Below are positions 1-8,093 of a stretch of 64,000 bases of DNA, one piece after another. The position numbers were made by a program, and so were the translations under genes. How positions within the stretch are numbered: position 1 is the first letter of the stretch; each line of letters begins with the position of its first letter. The notes beneath the pieces are model-generated. The model did not search any database. It saw nothing but the letters and a program-made list of their open reading frames with translations, and was not told the DNA's origin. This stretch comes from Kineosporia aurantiaca JCM 3230 (lineage in GTDB: Bacteria; Actinomycetota; Actinomycetes; Actinomycetales; Kineosporiaceae): positions 1 to 64,000 of the forward strand of contig JODP01000008.1 of NCBI GenBank assembly GCA_000719025.1. Direction: 5' to 3'.

Positions 1-1
1 G

Positions 2-898
2 ATGGAGATCATCCGCCGGGACTTCGACTGGCAGTACGGCTCGTTCTGGCGGCTGGATGAGGACGGGCAGGTGCTGCGCTTTGCGATGGAGTCCGGGGAT
101 GTGAACCCCGAGTTCCGTGAGGTGACGTTGTCGGCGTCGTTCGCTCGGGGTGTGGGTCTGTCGGGGCGGGCCTGGGCCCGCAACGATTTCGTTTTCGTGG
201 AGGACCTGGGCGAGCTGACTGACTGTGTGCGGCGTCCGGCGGCCCAGCGGGCGGGGGTGAGGTCGGGGGTCTGTCTGCCGATCACGGTGAACGGCCGGTT
301 CGTCGGGACCATCGACTTCTTCGCCACCCGCACCCTGATCATGGCTAAGAGCCGCGAGATGGCGTTGCGGAACACGGCTTTCCTGATCGGTCAGGCGATG
401 GAGCGGTTCCAGGCCCGTGGTCAGCTGCGGGTGGCGGGTGAGCGGTTGATGGAGTCGATCGGTGAGGTTGAGCGGAACGTCAGTTCGGCCTCGGGGGTGG
501 CCTCGCGGGGTGGGCAGCTCAGCATTGAGGCCAATCATCAGGTCGCGGAGCTGGGTCAGGCCAGCGCGGAGATCAACAAGGTGGTCCAGGACATCCAGAC
601 GATCGCGGCGCAGACCAAGTTGCTGGCGTTGAACGCCACCATCGAGGCGGCCCGGGCCGGGCAGTCCGGCAAGGGCTTCGCGGTGGTCGCCGAGGAGGTC
701 AAGCAGCTCTCCGGGCAGACCGAGCGGGCCACTACCGATGTCAGTGACCGGGTGAACGCGATCCAGAGCCGGGTCGAGGCGGTCACCGCGTCGCTGGCCG
801 ACATCCACCACGCCGTCGATGAGATCAACCAGACCCAGCAGCTGATCCAGGGGGTCCTGGGGGACCAGATGAACGTCACCCGAGCCATCCTCGAATGA
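2..898 (+). CDS. GAF domain plus methyl-accepting signalling domain protein (5' truncated by window)
   Basis: The first ~145 visible residues read as a GAF sensory domain. They are followed by a helical methyl-accepting chemotaxis signalling hairpin whose tip (about residues 200-245) contains QTKLLALNATIEAARAG and GFAVVAEEVKQLS. The family normally has QTN at the tip; here it is QTK. No membrane segment is visible, so this looks like a soluble receptor that would signal to a CheA kinase. The reading frame is open at the left edge, so the true start probably lies outside the window. No chemotaxis partner genes follow. Family assignment is confident; the sensed ligand is unknown. Confidence 0.85.
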   Translation: MEIIRRDFDWQYGSFWRLDEDGQVLRFAMESGDVNPEFREVTLSASFARGVGLSGRAWARNDFVFVEDLGELTDCVRRPAAQRAGVRSGVCLPITVNGRFVGTIDFFATRTLIMAKSREMALRNTAFLIGQAMERFQARGQLRVAGERLMESIGEVERNVSSASGVASRGGQLSIEANHQVAELGQASAEINKVVQDIQTIAAQTKLLALNATIEAARAGQSGKGFAVVAEEVKQLSGQTERATTDVSDRVNAIQSRVEAVTASLADIHHAVDEINQTQQLIQGVLGDQMNVTRAILE

Positions 899-922
899 TT
901 CGCCCCTGAACCGTAGTAGCGA

Positions 923-949
923 GTCGGGCCACTCTCGGGGTGGCCTGAC
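923..949 (+). terminator. Stem-loop downstream of the GAF/MCP gene
   Basis: GGCCAC (927-932) pairs with GTGGCC (940-945) around a 7-nt loop. The stem extends through one mismatch to GTC (923-925) and GAC (947-949). It begins 25 nt after the stop codon and has no clear T tract. It is a plausible weak terminator. Confidence 0.45.
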
Positions 950-1048
950 ACACGCGGACCTAGGCGGCCGCTTGAGTGCAGACCACCCGCGAGCCGGCCC
1001 TGCCCAGCCGCATCCCACCGGACTCGACCTGCTCCAGGACATGAAGAC

Positions 1049-1438
1049 ATGAGCACATCAGACGTCGTTCAGCCCAACCCAGATCCTTCGGAACCGACAG
1101 AGCGTCCAGAACTGGACCCAGTCGCAACGGCCGAAATCGCTCACCTGAGGACTGCACTGGAGACCCGGGACGTCATTGGCCAGGCCAAGGGCATCATCAG
1201 GCTCCTGACTCGCGTGGATGGACCTTGCGCGTTCCAGCTGCTGGCCAAGATCTCCCAGGACTGCAACCGCCGCGTGCTCGACGTCGCAGCCCTGATCGCG
1301 GACTGCGCCACCACCGCGGCTCCCTTGCCCCAGGACATCACCGCCAGCTGGCGACGGCGCAGCCCCGCGACCGACCCGGAGACAACGCAACCTCCTCACC
1401 GTCGAGCTCACAGCACCGATAACCACAACACGCCATAA
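1049..1438 (+). CDS. ANTAR-domain RNA-binding antiterminator-like protein
   Basis: A 129-residue protein. Residues ~28-85 match the ANTAR helical pattern: ALETRDVIGQAKGIIRLL, then QLLAKISQDCNRRVLDVAALI. ANTAR domains bind paired RNA hairpins and prevent transcription termination. Here the domain is nearly alone, with a disordered basic, proline-rich C-terminus and no GAF or receiver domain, so activation may depend on a separate sensor. The GAF protein immediately upstream could be one, but that is inference from position only. Confidence 0.75.
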   Translation: MSTSDVVQPNPDPSEPTERPELDPVATAEIAHLRTALETRDVIGQAKGIIRLLTRVDGPCAFQLLAKISQDCNRRVLDVAALIADCATTAAPLPQDITASWRRRSPATDPETTQPPHRRAHSTDNHNTP

Positions 1439-2062
1439 CACCAGGAGAACGCGTTCGAACGAAGGCATCTGACCGCGGATCTGGTAGCCGCTGGCCCGTC
1501 ACCGGCAGACAGCTTCCGCGGGGCGGGCACGGGTCCCTGACCGTCGACGGGGGCGATCTGGCACCGGTTGGTGGCCATCCCGGCCGGTGCGATGGCTCGT
1601 ACGTGTGGGGTAGGTCGACATCGAGCAACGCGGCCGGGGTAGAACCGGGCTTAAGAGGTGTCAGAACGAAGCAAGGGACGCGAACCCAACTGGAGGCTTT
1701 TGTGGAGGACGCCGGATGAGAACCCTCTACGTCGAGGACACGAACTTCACGCAGCGTGGCTGAATGTCATCGCTGAGGAAAACCAGTTGCCTGTGTTGCT
1801 ATATCTGACAGCCGGCCCGGAATGCTGCATGACTCCCGCTGCACGTGGGCCGTGGTCCCTGGACTGTCGGTGTCTTCGCGCGGGGATTAGCGAAATGACC
1901 GGCCCCGGGCGCCGGATGGCCGCCGTCAATGGTGTGTCCTGACAGCCGAGCAATGAACTCCTGCCCAAACCGGTCGATACCCCATAACGCATTGACCATT
2001 TGTCGGAGATAAGGTCTCGGAACCCCGGCGGGACGGACAATTGCTCCATCCGTTCGCTCAGT
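1439..2062. other. Intergenic region without a supported gene
   Basis: About 620 bp. Short open frames occur on both strands (for example 1658-1942 forward), but none has recognisable motifs or a convincing ribosome binding site, and overlapping frames are open in several phases as expected in GC-rich noise. Confidence 0.5.
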
Positions 2063-2091
2063 TTGACTTTGCCGACGATGAACCGAATCAT
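2063..2091 (+). promoter_or_regulatory. Putative sigma-A-type promoter of lsr2, leaderless
   Basis: TTGACT at 2063-2068 and AATCAT at 2086-2091 are separated by 17 bp. The predicted transcription start falls at about 2097-2098, which is the A of the lsr2 start codon, so the mRNA would be leaderless. The -35 box is strong and the -10 box is moderate. Confidence 0.5.
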
Positions 2092-2097
2092 GCGATC

Positions 2098-2424
2098 ATG
2101 GCGACAAGAACGATCGTAGAAATGACGGACGACCTTGACGGAAAGTCCAAGGCCGTGGAAACCGTCGAACTCAGCCTCGACGGCACCGCCTACCAGATTG
2201 ACCTGTCCGAGAAGAACGCGGCCAAGCTGCGCAAGGACTTCGAGCCCTTCATCGCCGCGGCCCGCCGCACCGGTGGACGCAAGGGACGCTCTCCGAGCGT
2301 CGTGGACACCGGTGTCGACACCAAGGCTGTCCGCGTCTGGGCCGAGTCCAACGGGTACGAGGTCTCCTCGCGCGGCCGTATCAGCACGGAGATCCTCGAG
2401 GCGTACCGGGCCGCCGGAAACTGA
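2098..2424 (+). CDS. lsr2: Lsr2 family nucleoid-associated protein
   Basis: A 108-residue protein starting MATRTIVEMTDDLDG, the usual Lsr2 beginning. An N-terminal oligomerisation region (residues 1-60, VELSLDGTAYQIDLSEKNA) is followed by a basic linker and the DNA-binding part with RVWAESNGYEVSSRGRIS, whose RGR inserts in the minor groove of AT-rich DNA. Lsr2 silences horizontally acquired and secondary-metabolism genes, so it is a natural candidate repressor of the NRPS locus, although many actinobacteria carry more than one copy. An upstream in-frame ATG at 2041 would add 19 atypical residues, so 2098 is preferred. A 12-bp palindrome (2433-2444) follows the stop. Confidence 0.95.
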   Translation: MATRTIVEMTDDLDGKSKAVETVELSLDGTAYQIDLSEKNAAKLRKDFEPFIAAARRTGGRKGRSPSVVDTGVDTKAVRVWAESNGYEVSSRGRISTEILEAYRAAGN

Positions 2425-2560
2425 GCGGGTAGGCCAGCGCTGGCGACGTGCCGCTTGTCGAGTGAGATGACGGTGGCTACTACACGCCTGTCGGTTGCCA
2501 CACGAGAGTTCAAAGCTCGAGCACGGCAGGCTGCCTTCCACCGGTCTCCCATCGCCTGCT

Positions 2561-3997
2561 TCACCACCGTTCAGCTCGGCCAGCCGAGGGACGGCGTGTT
2601 CCCCCTGGCTGGGCTGTCTCGAAGGCGGCCGCCGCCACCAGGACGTCGGCGTCCTCGTGGAGGCGGCCGGCGATCTGCAGACCCACGGGACGCCCGTCTC
2701 GGGTGAAGCCGCAGGGCACCGAGATCGCCGGGCTCGTGGTCATGTTGAAGGGATGCGTAAGGGTCCAGGCCAGGACGCGGTCACGCAGGGAGGCCGATGA
2801 CAACGACTGCGGGGCGAAGGCTTCGGCTGGGAACGCCGCCTCGGTGGTTGTCGGGCTCACCAGAAGCCGGTACTCGGACATGAACACCGCGAAGGCGTCC
2901 CACACGCGACCCCGAAGGGCCTCCCCGCGGGCTACGTCCACCGCCCGGTGGGTCTGGCTGGCCAGGACCAGATCGATCAGTTCGTCGTCGAGCCGGCCGC
3001 GCATTGCAGGCCAGTCGAGAAGCCCCTGCAGACCCGACATGCCCAGGAGCATCAACCCCGACCAGGCGGCCTCGAGTACCTGCTCCCAGTCCGGTGTCGC
3101 CTCGACCACGTCGGCGCCGAGCTCGGCGAACACCCCGACGGCCTGGCGGCAGATCGCCGCCACTTCCGGATCGACCCTGCCGAAACCCAGATCGGGGGAG
3201 TAGGCCACCCGCCAGCCCGTCAGCGCGCCTTCGGCCCCGAGGGCGGGTACGTCTGGACGGTCAGGCCGGGCCAGCGGATCGCGCACGTCGTAACCCCAGC
3301 AGGCCTGCAGCATCAGGAGCACGTCGGGGACCGATCGGCCTATTACCCCGTGCGTGATACTGGTGGAGAAGCGTTGTGGCAGAACTTTGCTGGGGATGAC
3401 TCCGGTGGTCGGTTTGAAACCGACCACGCCGTTCAGGGCCGCCGGGACGCGAATCGAGCCCCCGGCGTCCGTACCCTCGGCGATCGGGCCGATCCCCGAA
3501 GCCACCGCGGCTCCGGCACCCCCGCTGGAACCTCCGGCCGTCAACTCAGGGTTCCACGGATTGCGGGCCGAACCGAACAGCCGGTTGCGGGACACGGCGC
3601 AGTACCCGGCCTCAGAGATGTTCGTCTGCCCCAGATACAGTCCGTCGGCCGCTCGCATCCGTTCCACCACGATCGCGTCTTCGCCCGCGATACGGTCCTT
3701 GAACACCTCAAAGCCCAGCGTGTGCGGAACGCCGGCAACCGGTGTCAGTTCCTTGATCGTGTAGGGAATTCCGAACAGAGGGCCCATCGGTTCCCCAGCC
3801 GCGTGCCGGGCATCCAGAGCAAGGGCATCCCGGCGGATCCGGTCGGGGTCACAGTGCACGAGCGCATTAATGACGGGGTTCACGGCCTGGATTCGTTCGA
3901 TCATTGCTTCCGCGACGTCCGCCGCCGTGAAGCAGCCAGTGCGGATACCACCGGTCACTTCTGAGGCGCTCATCCAGACAATGTCGTTCTCGACCAT
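2561..3997 (-). CDS. Amidase signature family hydrolase
   Basis: A 478-residue protein, full length for the amidase signature family, which hydrolyses carboxamides with a Ser-cisSer-Lys triad. Lys82 (in PYTIKEL), Ser157 (in GGSSGG) and Ser181 (in DAGGSIRVP) have the spacing known for the family (75 and 24 residues). The start at 3997 has a GGAG 8 nt upstream. It lies 51 bp downstream of the LysR gene on the same strand and is probably co-transcribed and regulated by it. The substrate cannot be predicted; GatA-like use in tRNA amidation is unlikely without gatB/gatC beside it. Confidence 0.9.
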   Translation of the reverse strand: MVENDIVWMSASEVTGGIRTGCFTAADVAEAMIERIQAVNPVINALVHCDPDRIRRDALALDARHAAGEPMGPLFGIPYTIKELTPVAGVPHTLGFEVFKDRIAGEDAIVVERMRAADGLYLGQTNISEAGYCAVSRNRLFGSARNPWNPELTAGGSSGGAGAAVASGIGPIAEGTDAGGSIRVPAALNGVVGFKPTTGVIPSKVLPQRFSTSITHGVIGRSVPDVLLMLQACWGYDVRDPLARPDRPDVPALGAEGALTGWRVAYSPDLGFGRVDPEVAAICRQAVGVFAELGADVVEATPDWEQVLEAAWSGLMLLGMSGLQGLLDWPAMRGRLDDELIDLVLASQTHRAVDVARGEALRGRVWDAFAVFMSEYRLLVSPTTTEAAFPAEAFAPQSLSSASLRDRVLAWTLTHPFNMTTSPAISVPCGFTRDGRPVGLQIAGRLHEDADVLVAAAAFETAQPGGTRRPSAGRAERW

Positions 3998-4048
3998 GGT
4001 TTGCGGCTCCTCGTTCGTGTGCCGGAGAGGGTACTGGGGTGCCGCCGG

Positions 4049-4966
4049 CTAGCTTGCTCGGCCCGGGTCAAGGGAGTCGTCGAATACCGAGTGCAGTGCT
4101 GCCTCAGCTCGTTCTCGGCCGGTGTACCCGGCGCCGGCGGCCCGCAGCAGGCCGATACGGCGCACCTCCGGCGGGATGCCGGTGATGGTGACGGCCTTGA
4201 CGCCGGGAACGAGCCTCGCCATCTCCGGCCCCGGAATGGTGGTGACGCCCCCGTCCACGGCCACGATCTGCAGTCGGGTGAGCCAGTCGGCGGCGCGGTG
4301 CGCGACCCGCGGTCGTCCGGGCAGGCCCGGCCAGACGCCCAGATGAGCGTCCTGGGTCGACGCGGGTGGGGCCACCCACAGCGCGGCTGCAGCCTGTTCG
4401 GCGGAAACGGTGGCGGCTCGCCCCAGGGTACCGTTCGCGGCGACCGCGAGCATGAGTGTGGTGTCGAGCAGGGGCTGGAATCCGAGCGCCGGGGTCTGGT
4501 CGTCCAGGGGGCGGAACGGCGGACGCTGCGAGACGAACGCGTAGTCAAGGGTGCCGGCCCGCACGGCGCGGACCAGTGCGGGCGTGGACGCCTGGCGCGT
4601 GATCACGTCGATCCCGGCAACCCTCAGTGCCTGGATCGCCGAGGGAAGGAAGACAGCTGCGGCGGAAGGAAAGGCTCCTAGTCGCAGCGGCGGATTCGTG
4701 GCCGCGCCATGGTCGAGCGCAACTGCCGCGTCCTGGAGTTCGCGCAGGGCCGCGGACACGTGCCGCAGGAGGACGGTACCGGCGCGGGTGGGCTGCATGC
4801 CAACGGTGGTGCGTTCGAAAAGTACGTGTCCGAGCTGACGTTCCGCCGACGAGACCTGCCGGGAGACCGCTGACTGCGAGTATCCGAGAGCCCGGGCCGC
4901 GGCGCTGACGCTGCCGTTCTCGGCCACGGCCTGTAGGACCCGCAGCATCGACGTTCCCAGGTCCAT
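4049..4966 (-). CDS. LysR-type transcriptional regulator
   Basis: A 305-residue protein of normal LysR length. The N-terminal winged helix-turn-helix reads LRVLQAVAENGSVSAAARALGYSQSAVSRQVSSAE (residues ~8-42), followed by the linker helix and a periplasmic-binding-like effector domain (from ~residue 90). It is divergent from the carboxymuconolactone-decarboxylase/tautomerase pair and upstream of the amidase on its own strand, the classic arrangement for a regulator of both sides. A T-N11-A palindrome overlaps its start codon. Confidence 0.9.
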   Translation of the reverse strand: MDLGTSMLRVLQAVAENGSVSAAARALGYSQSAVSRQVSSAERQLGHVLFERTTVGMQPTRAGTVLLRHVSAALRELQDAAVALDHGAATNPPLRLGAFPSAAAVFLPSAIQALRVAGIDVITRQASTPALVRAVRAGTLDYAFVSQRPPFRPLDDQTPALGFQPLLDTTLMLAVAANGTLGRAATVSAEQAAAALWVAPPASTQDAHLGVWPGLPGRPRVAHRAADWLTRLQIVAVDGGVTTIPGPEMARLVPGVKAVTITGIPPEVRRIGLLRAAGAGYTGRERAEAALHSVFDDSLDPGRAS

Positions 4967-4979
4967 GCGCCTAAAGCAT
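4965..4979. promoter_or_regulatory. LysR-type T-N11-A operator candidate
   Basis: ATGC and GCAT arms enclose 7 bp, giving a T-N11-A dyad in the 70-bp divergent region. It overlaps the LysR start codon on the minus strand, consistent with negative autoregulation plus activation of the divergent operon. Confidence 0.4.
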
Positions 4980-5036
4980 AGCCGGGTTCTCTTTCTTGCG
5001 CTTCCTGCAAGGGGTGGATCGCCCTACCTTCGAGAT

Positions 5037-5621
5037 GTGACAGACGATGAACTCGGAGGGCGCCTCCCGCTGCTGAAGGACGCCGATCTCACGGAACCCC
5101 AGCGCGCACTGCGGGATGCGGTCCTTCGCACCCGGGGGCAACGAGCACGGGCCGCCGGTTACCGGGCGGCGACCGATGACGGACGGCTCATCGGCCCGTT
5201 CAACGCGCTTCTGCGGGACGAGCAGATCGGCACGGCCAAACTGGCCTGGGTCACGGCGGTCAGCCAGGCCGGTCTCGGCGCCGAGGTGGTCGAGTCGGTG
5301 ATCCTCACCGTCGCGTGGATCTGGGACAGCCCCTACATCCGCTACGCCCATACCGCGGCAGCCAGGTCGGCGGGAATCCGCACGCCCGAGGTCTCCTCGC
5401 TCCTGGCGGGGGAGGTGCCGGCCGGGATCGGCGACGAGGCCCGGCTGGCCGTGCGCCTGACCCGGGCGCTGCTCATCGACCGCCGGGTCGGGGACGCGCT
5501 CTACGCCGACCTCCTCCGGGTTTTCGATGAACGCCGTCTGGTCGCCCTGGTCGAGCTCATCGGCCAGTACACCAACACCGCCGCCACGGTGGCCTGTTTC
5601 GACGTGCCCGCGCCGGCCTGA
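5037..5621 (+). CDS. Carboxymuconolactone decarboxylase (AhpD-like) family protein
   Basis: About 194 residues from the GTG at 5037; a longer in-frame start at 4965 would overlap the LysR start and read through the promoter. The all-helical body, with RAAGYRAATDDGRLIGPFNALL and a central segment of the WVTAVSQAGLGAEVVESVILTVA type, fits the carboxymuconolactone decarboxylase fold. I do not see a clear CxxC peroxidase motif, so a decarboxylase/lyase-like role is more likely than AhpD peroxidase. It is 22 bp from the tautomerase gene, suggesting an aromatic or cyclic-acid catabolic pair. The substrate is unknown. Confidence 0.75.
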   Translation: MTDDELGGRLPLLKDADLTEPQRALRDAVLRTRGQRARAAGYRAATDDGRLIGPFNALLRDEQIGTAKLAWVTAVSQAGLGAEVVESVILTVAWIWDSPYIRYAHTAAARSAGIRTPEVSSLLAGEVPAGIGDEARLAVRLTRALLIDRRVGDALYADLLRVFDERRLVALVELIGQYTNTAATVACFDVPAPA

Positions 5622-5643
5622 ATTCTGGAAAGGAACGACCGCC

Positions 5644-6063
5644 ATGCCATTGATCAGTATTGACGTCCAGGAGGGCGTCACCACGCGCGAACAGCGTCAG
5701 GCCATCTCGGACGCCGTGCACGAGGCCATGCTGGAGGTGCTCGGCATCCCGGGCGACGACCGTTTCCACGTGTTCACCGAGCACCCGGCCGGAACCATCT
5801 TCCACGAGGACGTGGTCTTCGGTATCCCCCGTGACGAGAGCCTGATGTTCATCACGCTCTCGTTCAACCATCGCCAGGCCGAGCAGAAGGAGCGTCTGTT
5901 CGCCGCCGTCGTCCGGGAGCTGGAGGGCCGTGCCGGCGTGACGCGGGACCAGGTGGTCATGCGCATTCTCGAGACCGCCAGTGAGAACTGGTGGGCGTCG
6001 GGCCGGGTCGTCAACCCGGCTACCGGATACGACGAACGGATGGACGTGGGCGTGCCCGACTGA
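5644..6063 (+). CDS. Tautomerase family protein (4-oxalocrotonate tautomerase-like)
   Basis: A 139-residue protein starting MPLISIDVQEG; after removal of Met the catalytic amino-terminal proline of the tautomerase superfamily is exposed. The length is that of the fused, two beta-alpha-beta-unit members rather than the ~62-residue 4-oxalocrotonate tautomerases. A ribosome binding site (GGAAAGGA) precedes the start. It probably isomerises or dehalogenates a small unsaturated acid in the same pathway as its upstream neighbour. Confidence 0.85.
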   Translation: MPLISIDVQEGVTTREQRQAISDAVHEAMLEVLGIPGDDRFHVFTEHPAGTIFHEDVVFGIPRDESLMFITLSFNHRQAEQKERLFAAVVRELEGRAGVTRDQVVMRILETASENWWASGRVVNPATGYDERMDVGVPD

Positions 6064-6821
6064 GCATGGTGAAGGGTTACGTCAGAACCCGAGCAGCGCA
6101 CCGGTCCGCAGGCGGATGCACCGATCTCGCGTATCTAGCCTGAGGAGTGGGCGTCCCGGCGCTTCGAATGCTCGTTCCGGGTGGACGGCAGGCATTGATT
6201 TGTCCTTCGGGAAAGAGTTCTCCGGGGAGTCGCTGGAAGCCTATGGGCGCCTGCGGCTGGATGCGTTCATTGACTCGAGGCTGTTCATCTGCAGGGACTC
6301 CGGCCGCGCTGGCGCGGGTGGGTGCAGGCCGTGCCGGAGCGCGGCCGGAGCTTGTTCGTGACGCAGCCCAGTGGAGGGGTTGAGGGCGCGTCACGTTGGG
6401 TGCCCCCACGGCGCCCGGTTCCCCGTCGGCACGGGCGCGGTGGGGGCGGTTCATGGGCGGGAAGTCGGTGGTTTGCTGCTGGCCCGACTTCCCGCCTGCC
6501 CTCGTGCATCGCTTGCCCGTGGCGATGCTGCCCGTTCGTCCCGCAGGGCGGCCGGCATCACGTGCCGGGGGCGGGCGAGCAGACCCGGACGTGGGATCCG
6601 AGGTTTCTGGAGGCCCGCCGAGCCGGGGGACGCAGATTCCCAGGCTCGGCGGGAGCCACCCGATGGAGTCAGGAGCACCAGCAGACGGGAAGCGGGGGCG
6701 ACCGTCCCCGCGGCGGTTGCCACAGCTGCGCTTCGCGCCGGGAGTGCGGCGTGGTCCGTCTGCGCTCCTGCGGTTTTCCTACCGGATGGCATGGTGCAAC
6801 ATTCGCAACGCAGAGAGTCCT
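6064..6821. other. Intergenic region without a supported gene
   Basis: About 760 bp. All three forward frames are open between ~6320 and 6860, typical of GC-rich non-coding DNA; none shows motifs. It contains a stem-loop at 6614-6653, listed separately. Confidence 0.5.
6614..6653. terminator. 11-bp inverted repeat, possible terminator or structured RNA
   Basis: Perfect 11-bp arms (6614-6624 and 6643-6653) around an 18-nt loop. No T tract follows on either side and it is ~550 bp from the nearest upstream stop, so its role is unclear. Confidence 0.3.
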
Positions 6822-6836
6822 ATGACAACACGTCAT
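6822..6836. promoter_or_regulatory. Operator-like dyad upstream of the DUF5753 regulator
   Basis: ATGAC (6822-6826) and GTCAT (6832-6836) flank 5 bp. The element TGACCTGTT then occurs twice in the next 25 bp. This lies 65 bp upstream of the regulator start and could be an autoregulatory site. Confidence 0.35.
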
Positions 6837-6901
6837 CGTGACCTGTTGTCCATGACCTGTTCATGAAGACCACCGGTCGGCGCGCCGCGTATTCTGGTGT
6901 G

Positions 6902-7726
6902 GTGTCAGATGCCCAGGAGCCCACGGCCGGAGTTGTGCGGTGGCTCCTGGCCGAGCAAATCAAGGCTTATCGCACCCGTGCGAAGCTGACCCATAAGGAC
7001 ATGATGGGAATCGGGCTCGGCTCGGTATCTCGCTGGACGCGCCTTGAGAACCATCGTGGCGGAGTGCGGATCGACCGGGGCGACATCAAGCTCATGGCTG
7101 AGGCGTTCAGCCTTAACGCCGTTGAAGCTGCCGAACTGGAAGCCATGCTTGTCCGGGCCGAGCGGGAGGAATCAGCTCAGGTTCTGGACGTCGAACCGAA
7201 TTTCCGCGAATACCTGGCCTTTGAGCGGTACGCCACCGAGTTTAAGATCATGGCTCCCGGTGTCCACGGCCTTCTGCAGACGTCGGAGTACGCGGCGGCC
7301 ATTGCTCGACTATCCGGTGATGTGAGTGAAGCCGCCATACCGGGCGTCGTCGCCTTACGACAGGAACGTCAGCGCCAGGCCATCGGCCGGGCTGCGATAC
7401 AGGTCACGATGGCCGAAGAGGCGTTGCTGCGCTGGATTGGCTCGGCGCAATGCATGGCAGACCAGAGGGAGCACCTTCGGCAACTGGCTGCAGACCGATT
7501 GGTGGACATCAGGGTTCATCTCATTTCGGTTGGTGGCCTACCGGCAACACGAGGTGGCGCAACGATTTTGAAGCTCGACGCCGGAGGTAAGTCGCGGCAC
7601 CTGGCTTACATCGAGAGCTACCTGGGTGGAGCCCACACGGACAAGCCCCGGGTGATTGCGAACCTGTCCCGGAGGTTCGCTGCAATGCAGAACCAGTCGA
7701 TACCGATCGAGGAGTACCTACAATGA
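6902..7726 (+). CDS. XRE helix-turn-helix regulator with DUF5753 domain
   Basis: About 274 residues from the GTG at 6902; the ATG at 6863 would add a less typical leader. The N-terminal helix-turn-helix spans ~10-75 (IKAYRTRAKLTHKDMMGIGLGSVSRWTRLENHRG) and the DUF5753 domain ~95-274, with MAPGVHGLLQTSEYAAAIA and the HLAYIESYLGG region near the end. These proteins pair with a small DUF397 partner in streptomycetes and relatives, where they affect development and antibiotic production. TATTCT at 6890-6895 would give an almost leaderless message. Its stop overlaps the DUF397 start by ATGA. Confidence 0.9.
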   Translation: MSDAQEPTAGVVRWLLAEQIKAYRTRAKLTHKDMMGIGLGSVSRWTRLENHRGGVRIDRGDIKLMAEAFSLNAVEAAELEAMLVRAEREESAQVLDVEPNFREYLAFERYATEFKIMAPGVHGLLQTSEYAAAIARLSGDVSEAAIPGVVALRQERQRQAIGRAAIQVTMAEEALLRWIGSAQCMADQREHLRQLAADRLVDIRVHLISVGGLPATRGGATILKLDAGGKSRHLAYIESYLGGAHTDKPRVIANLSRRFAAMQNQSIPIEEYLQ

Positions 7727-7923
7727 CCGGCGACATTCCCTTCCACATCAGCACTTTCAGTGATTCAGACAGCTGCGTCGAGGTTGGCCGCATCGATGGC
7801 CGCATCGTCGTTCGCAACTCCAACGACCCGGACGCGGGCATCGCGACGTTCAACGACAAGGAGTGGTCAGCCTTTATCGCCGGTGCCCAGGCGGGGGAGT
7901 TCGATAAGTACGCGCAGTCGTAG
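7723..7923 (+). CDS. DUF397 small partner protein
   Basis: A 66-residue protein with DSDSCVEVGRIDGRIVVRNSNDPD and FNDKEWSAFIAGAQAGEFD, the DUF397 pattern. It is translationally coupled (ATGA) to the DUF5753 regulator, the standard pairing. Such proteins are thought to modulate or antagonise their XRE partner. The stop codon lies in an 11-bp tandem duplication (7913-7934). Confidence 0.9.
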   Translation: MTGDIPFHISTFSDSDSCVEVGRIDGRIVVRNSNDPDAGIATFNDKEWSAFIAGAQAGEFDKYAQS

Positions 7924-7954
7924 CGCAGTCGTAGGATCCGACTTGTAGCAGGCG

Positions 7955-7987
7955 CCGCTCCCGGCCGGCCGAAGAGGCCGGGAGCGG
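7955..7987. terminator. Strong bidirectional terminator
   Basis: Perfect 12-bp GC-rich arms (7955-7966 and 7976-7987) with a 9-nt loop, 32 bp after the DUF397 stop and 107 bp from the end of the convergent glycosyltransferase gene. A short T run (7997-8000) follows on the plus strand. Confidence 0.7.
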
Positions 7988-8093
7988 TCCCCGCCATTTT
8001 GACATCACGCTGGACTTCGGTATGTGACTTCCGTGGATTCGGCTGTTGGGAAAGCGGTGTCGGCCCCACACGGCGGAGCTAGGGGCCGACGTC

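Noticed and set aside
1658..1942. 94-residue forward frame between the ANTAR and lsr2 genes
   Set aside because: No motif, weak start context and overlapping open frames on the other strand; treated as non-coding.
6322..6866. Three overlapping forward frames upstream of the DUF5753 gene
   Set aside because: All three phases are open because of high GC; none has protein-like composition or a ribosome binding site.
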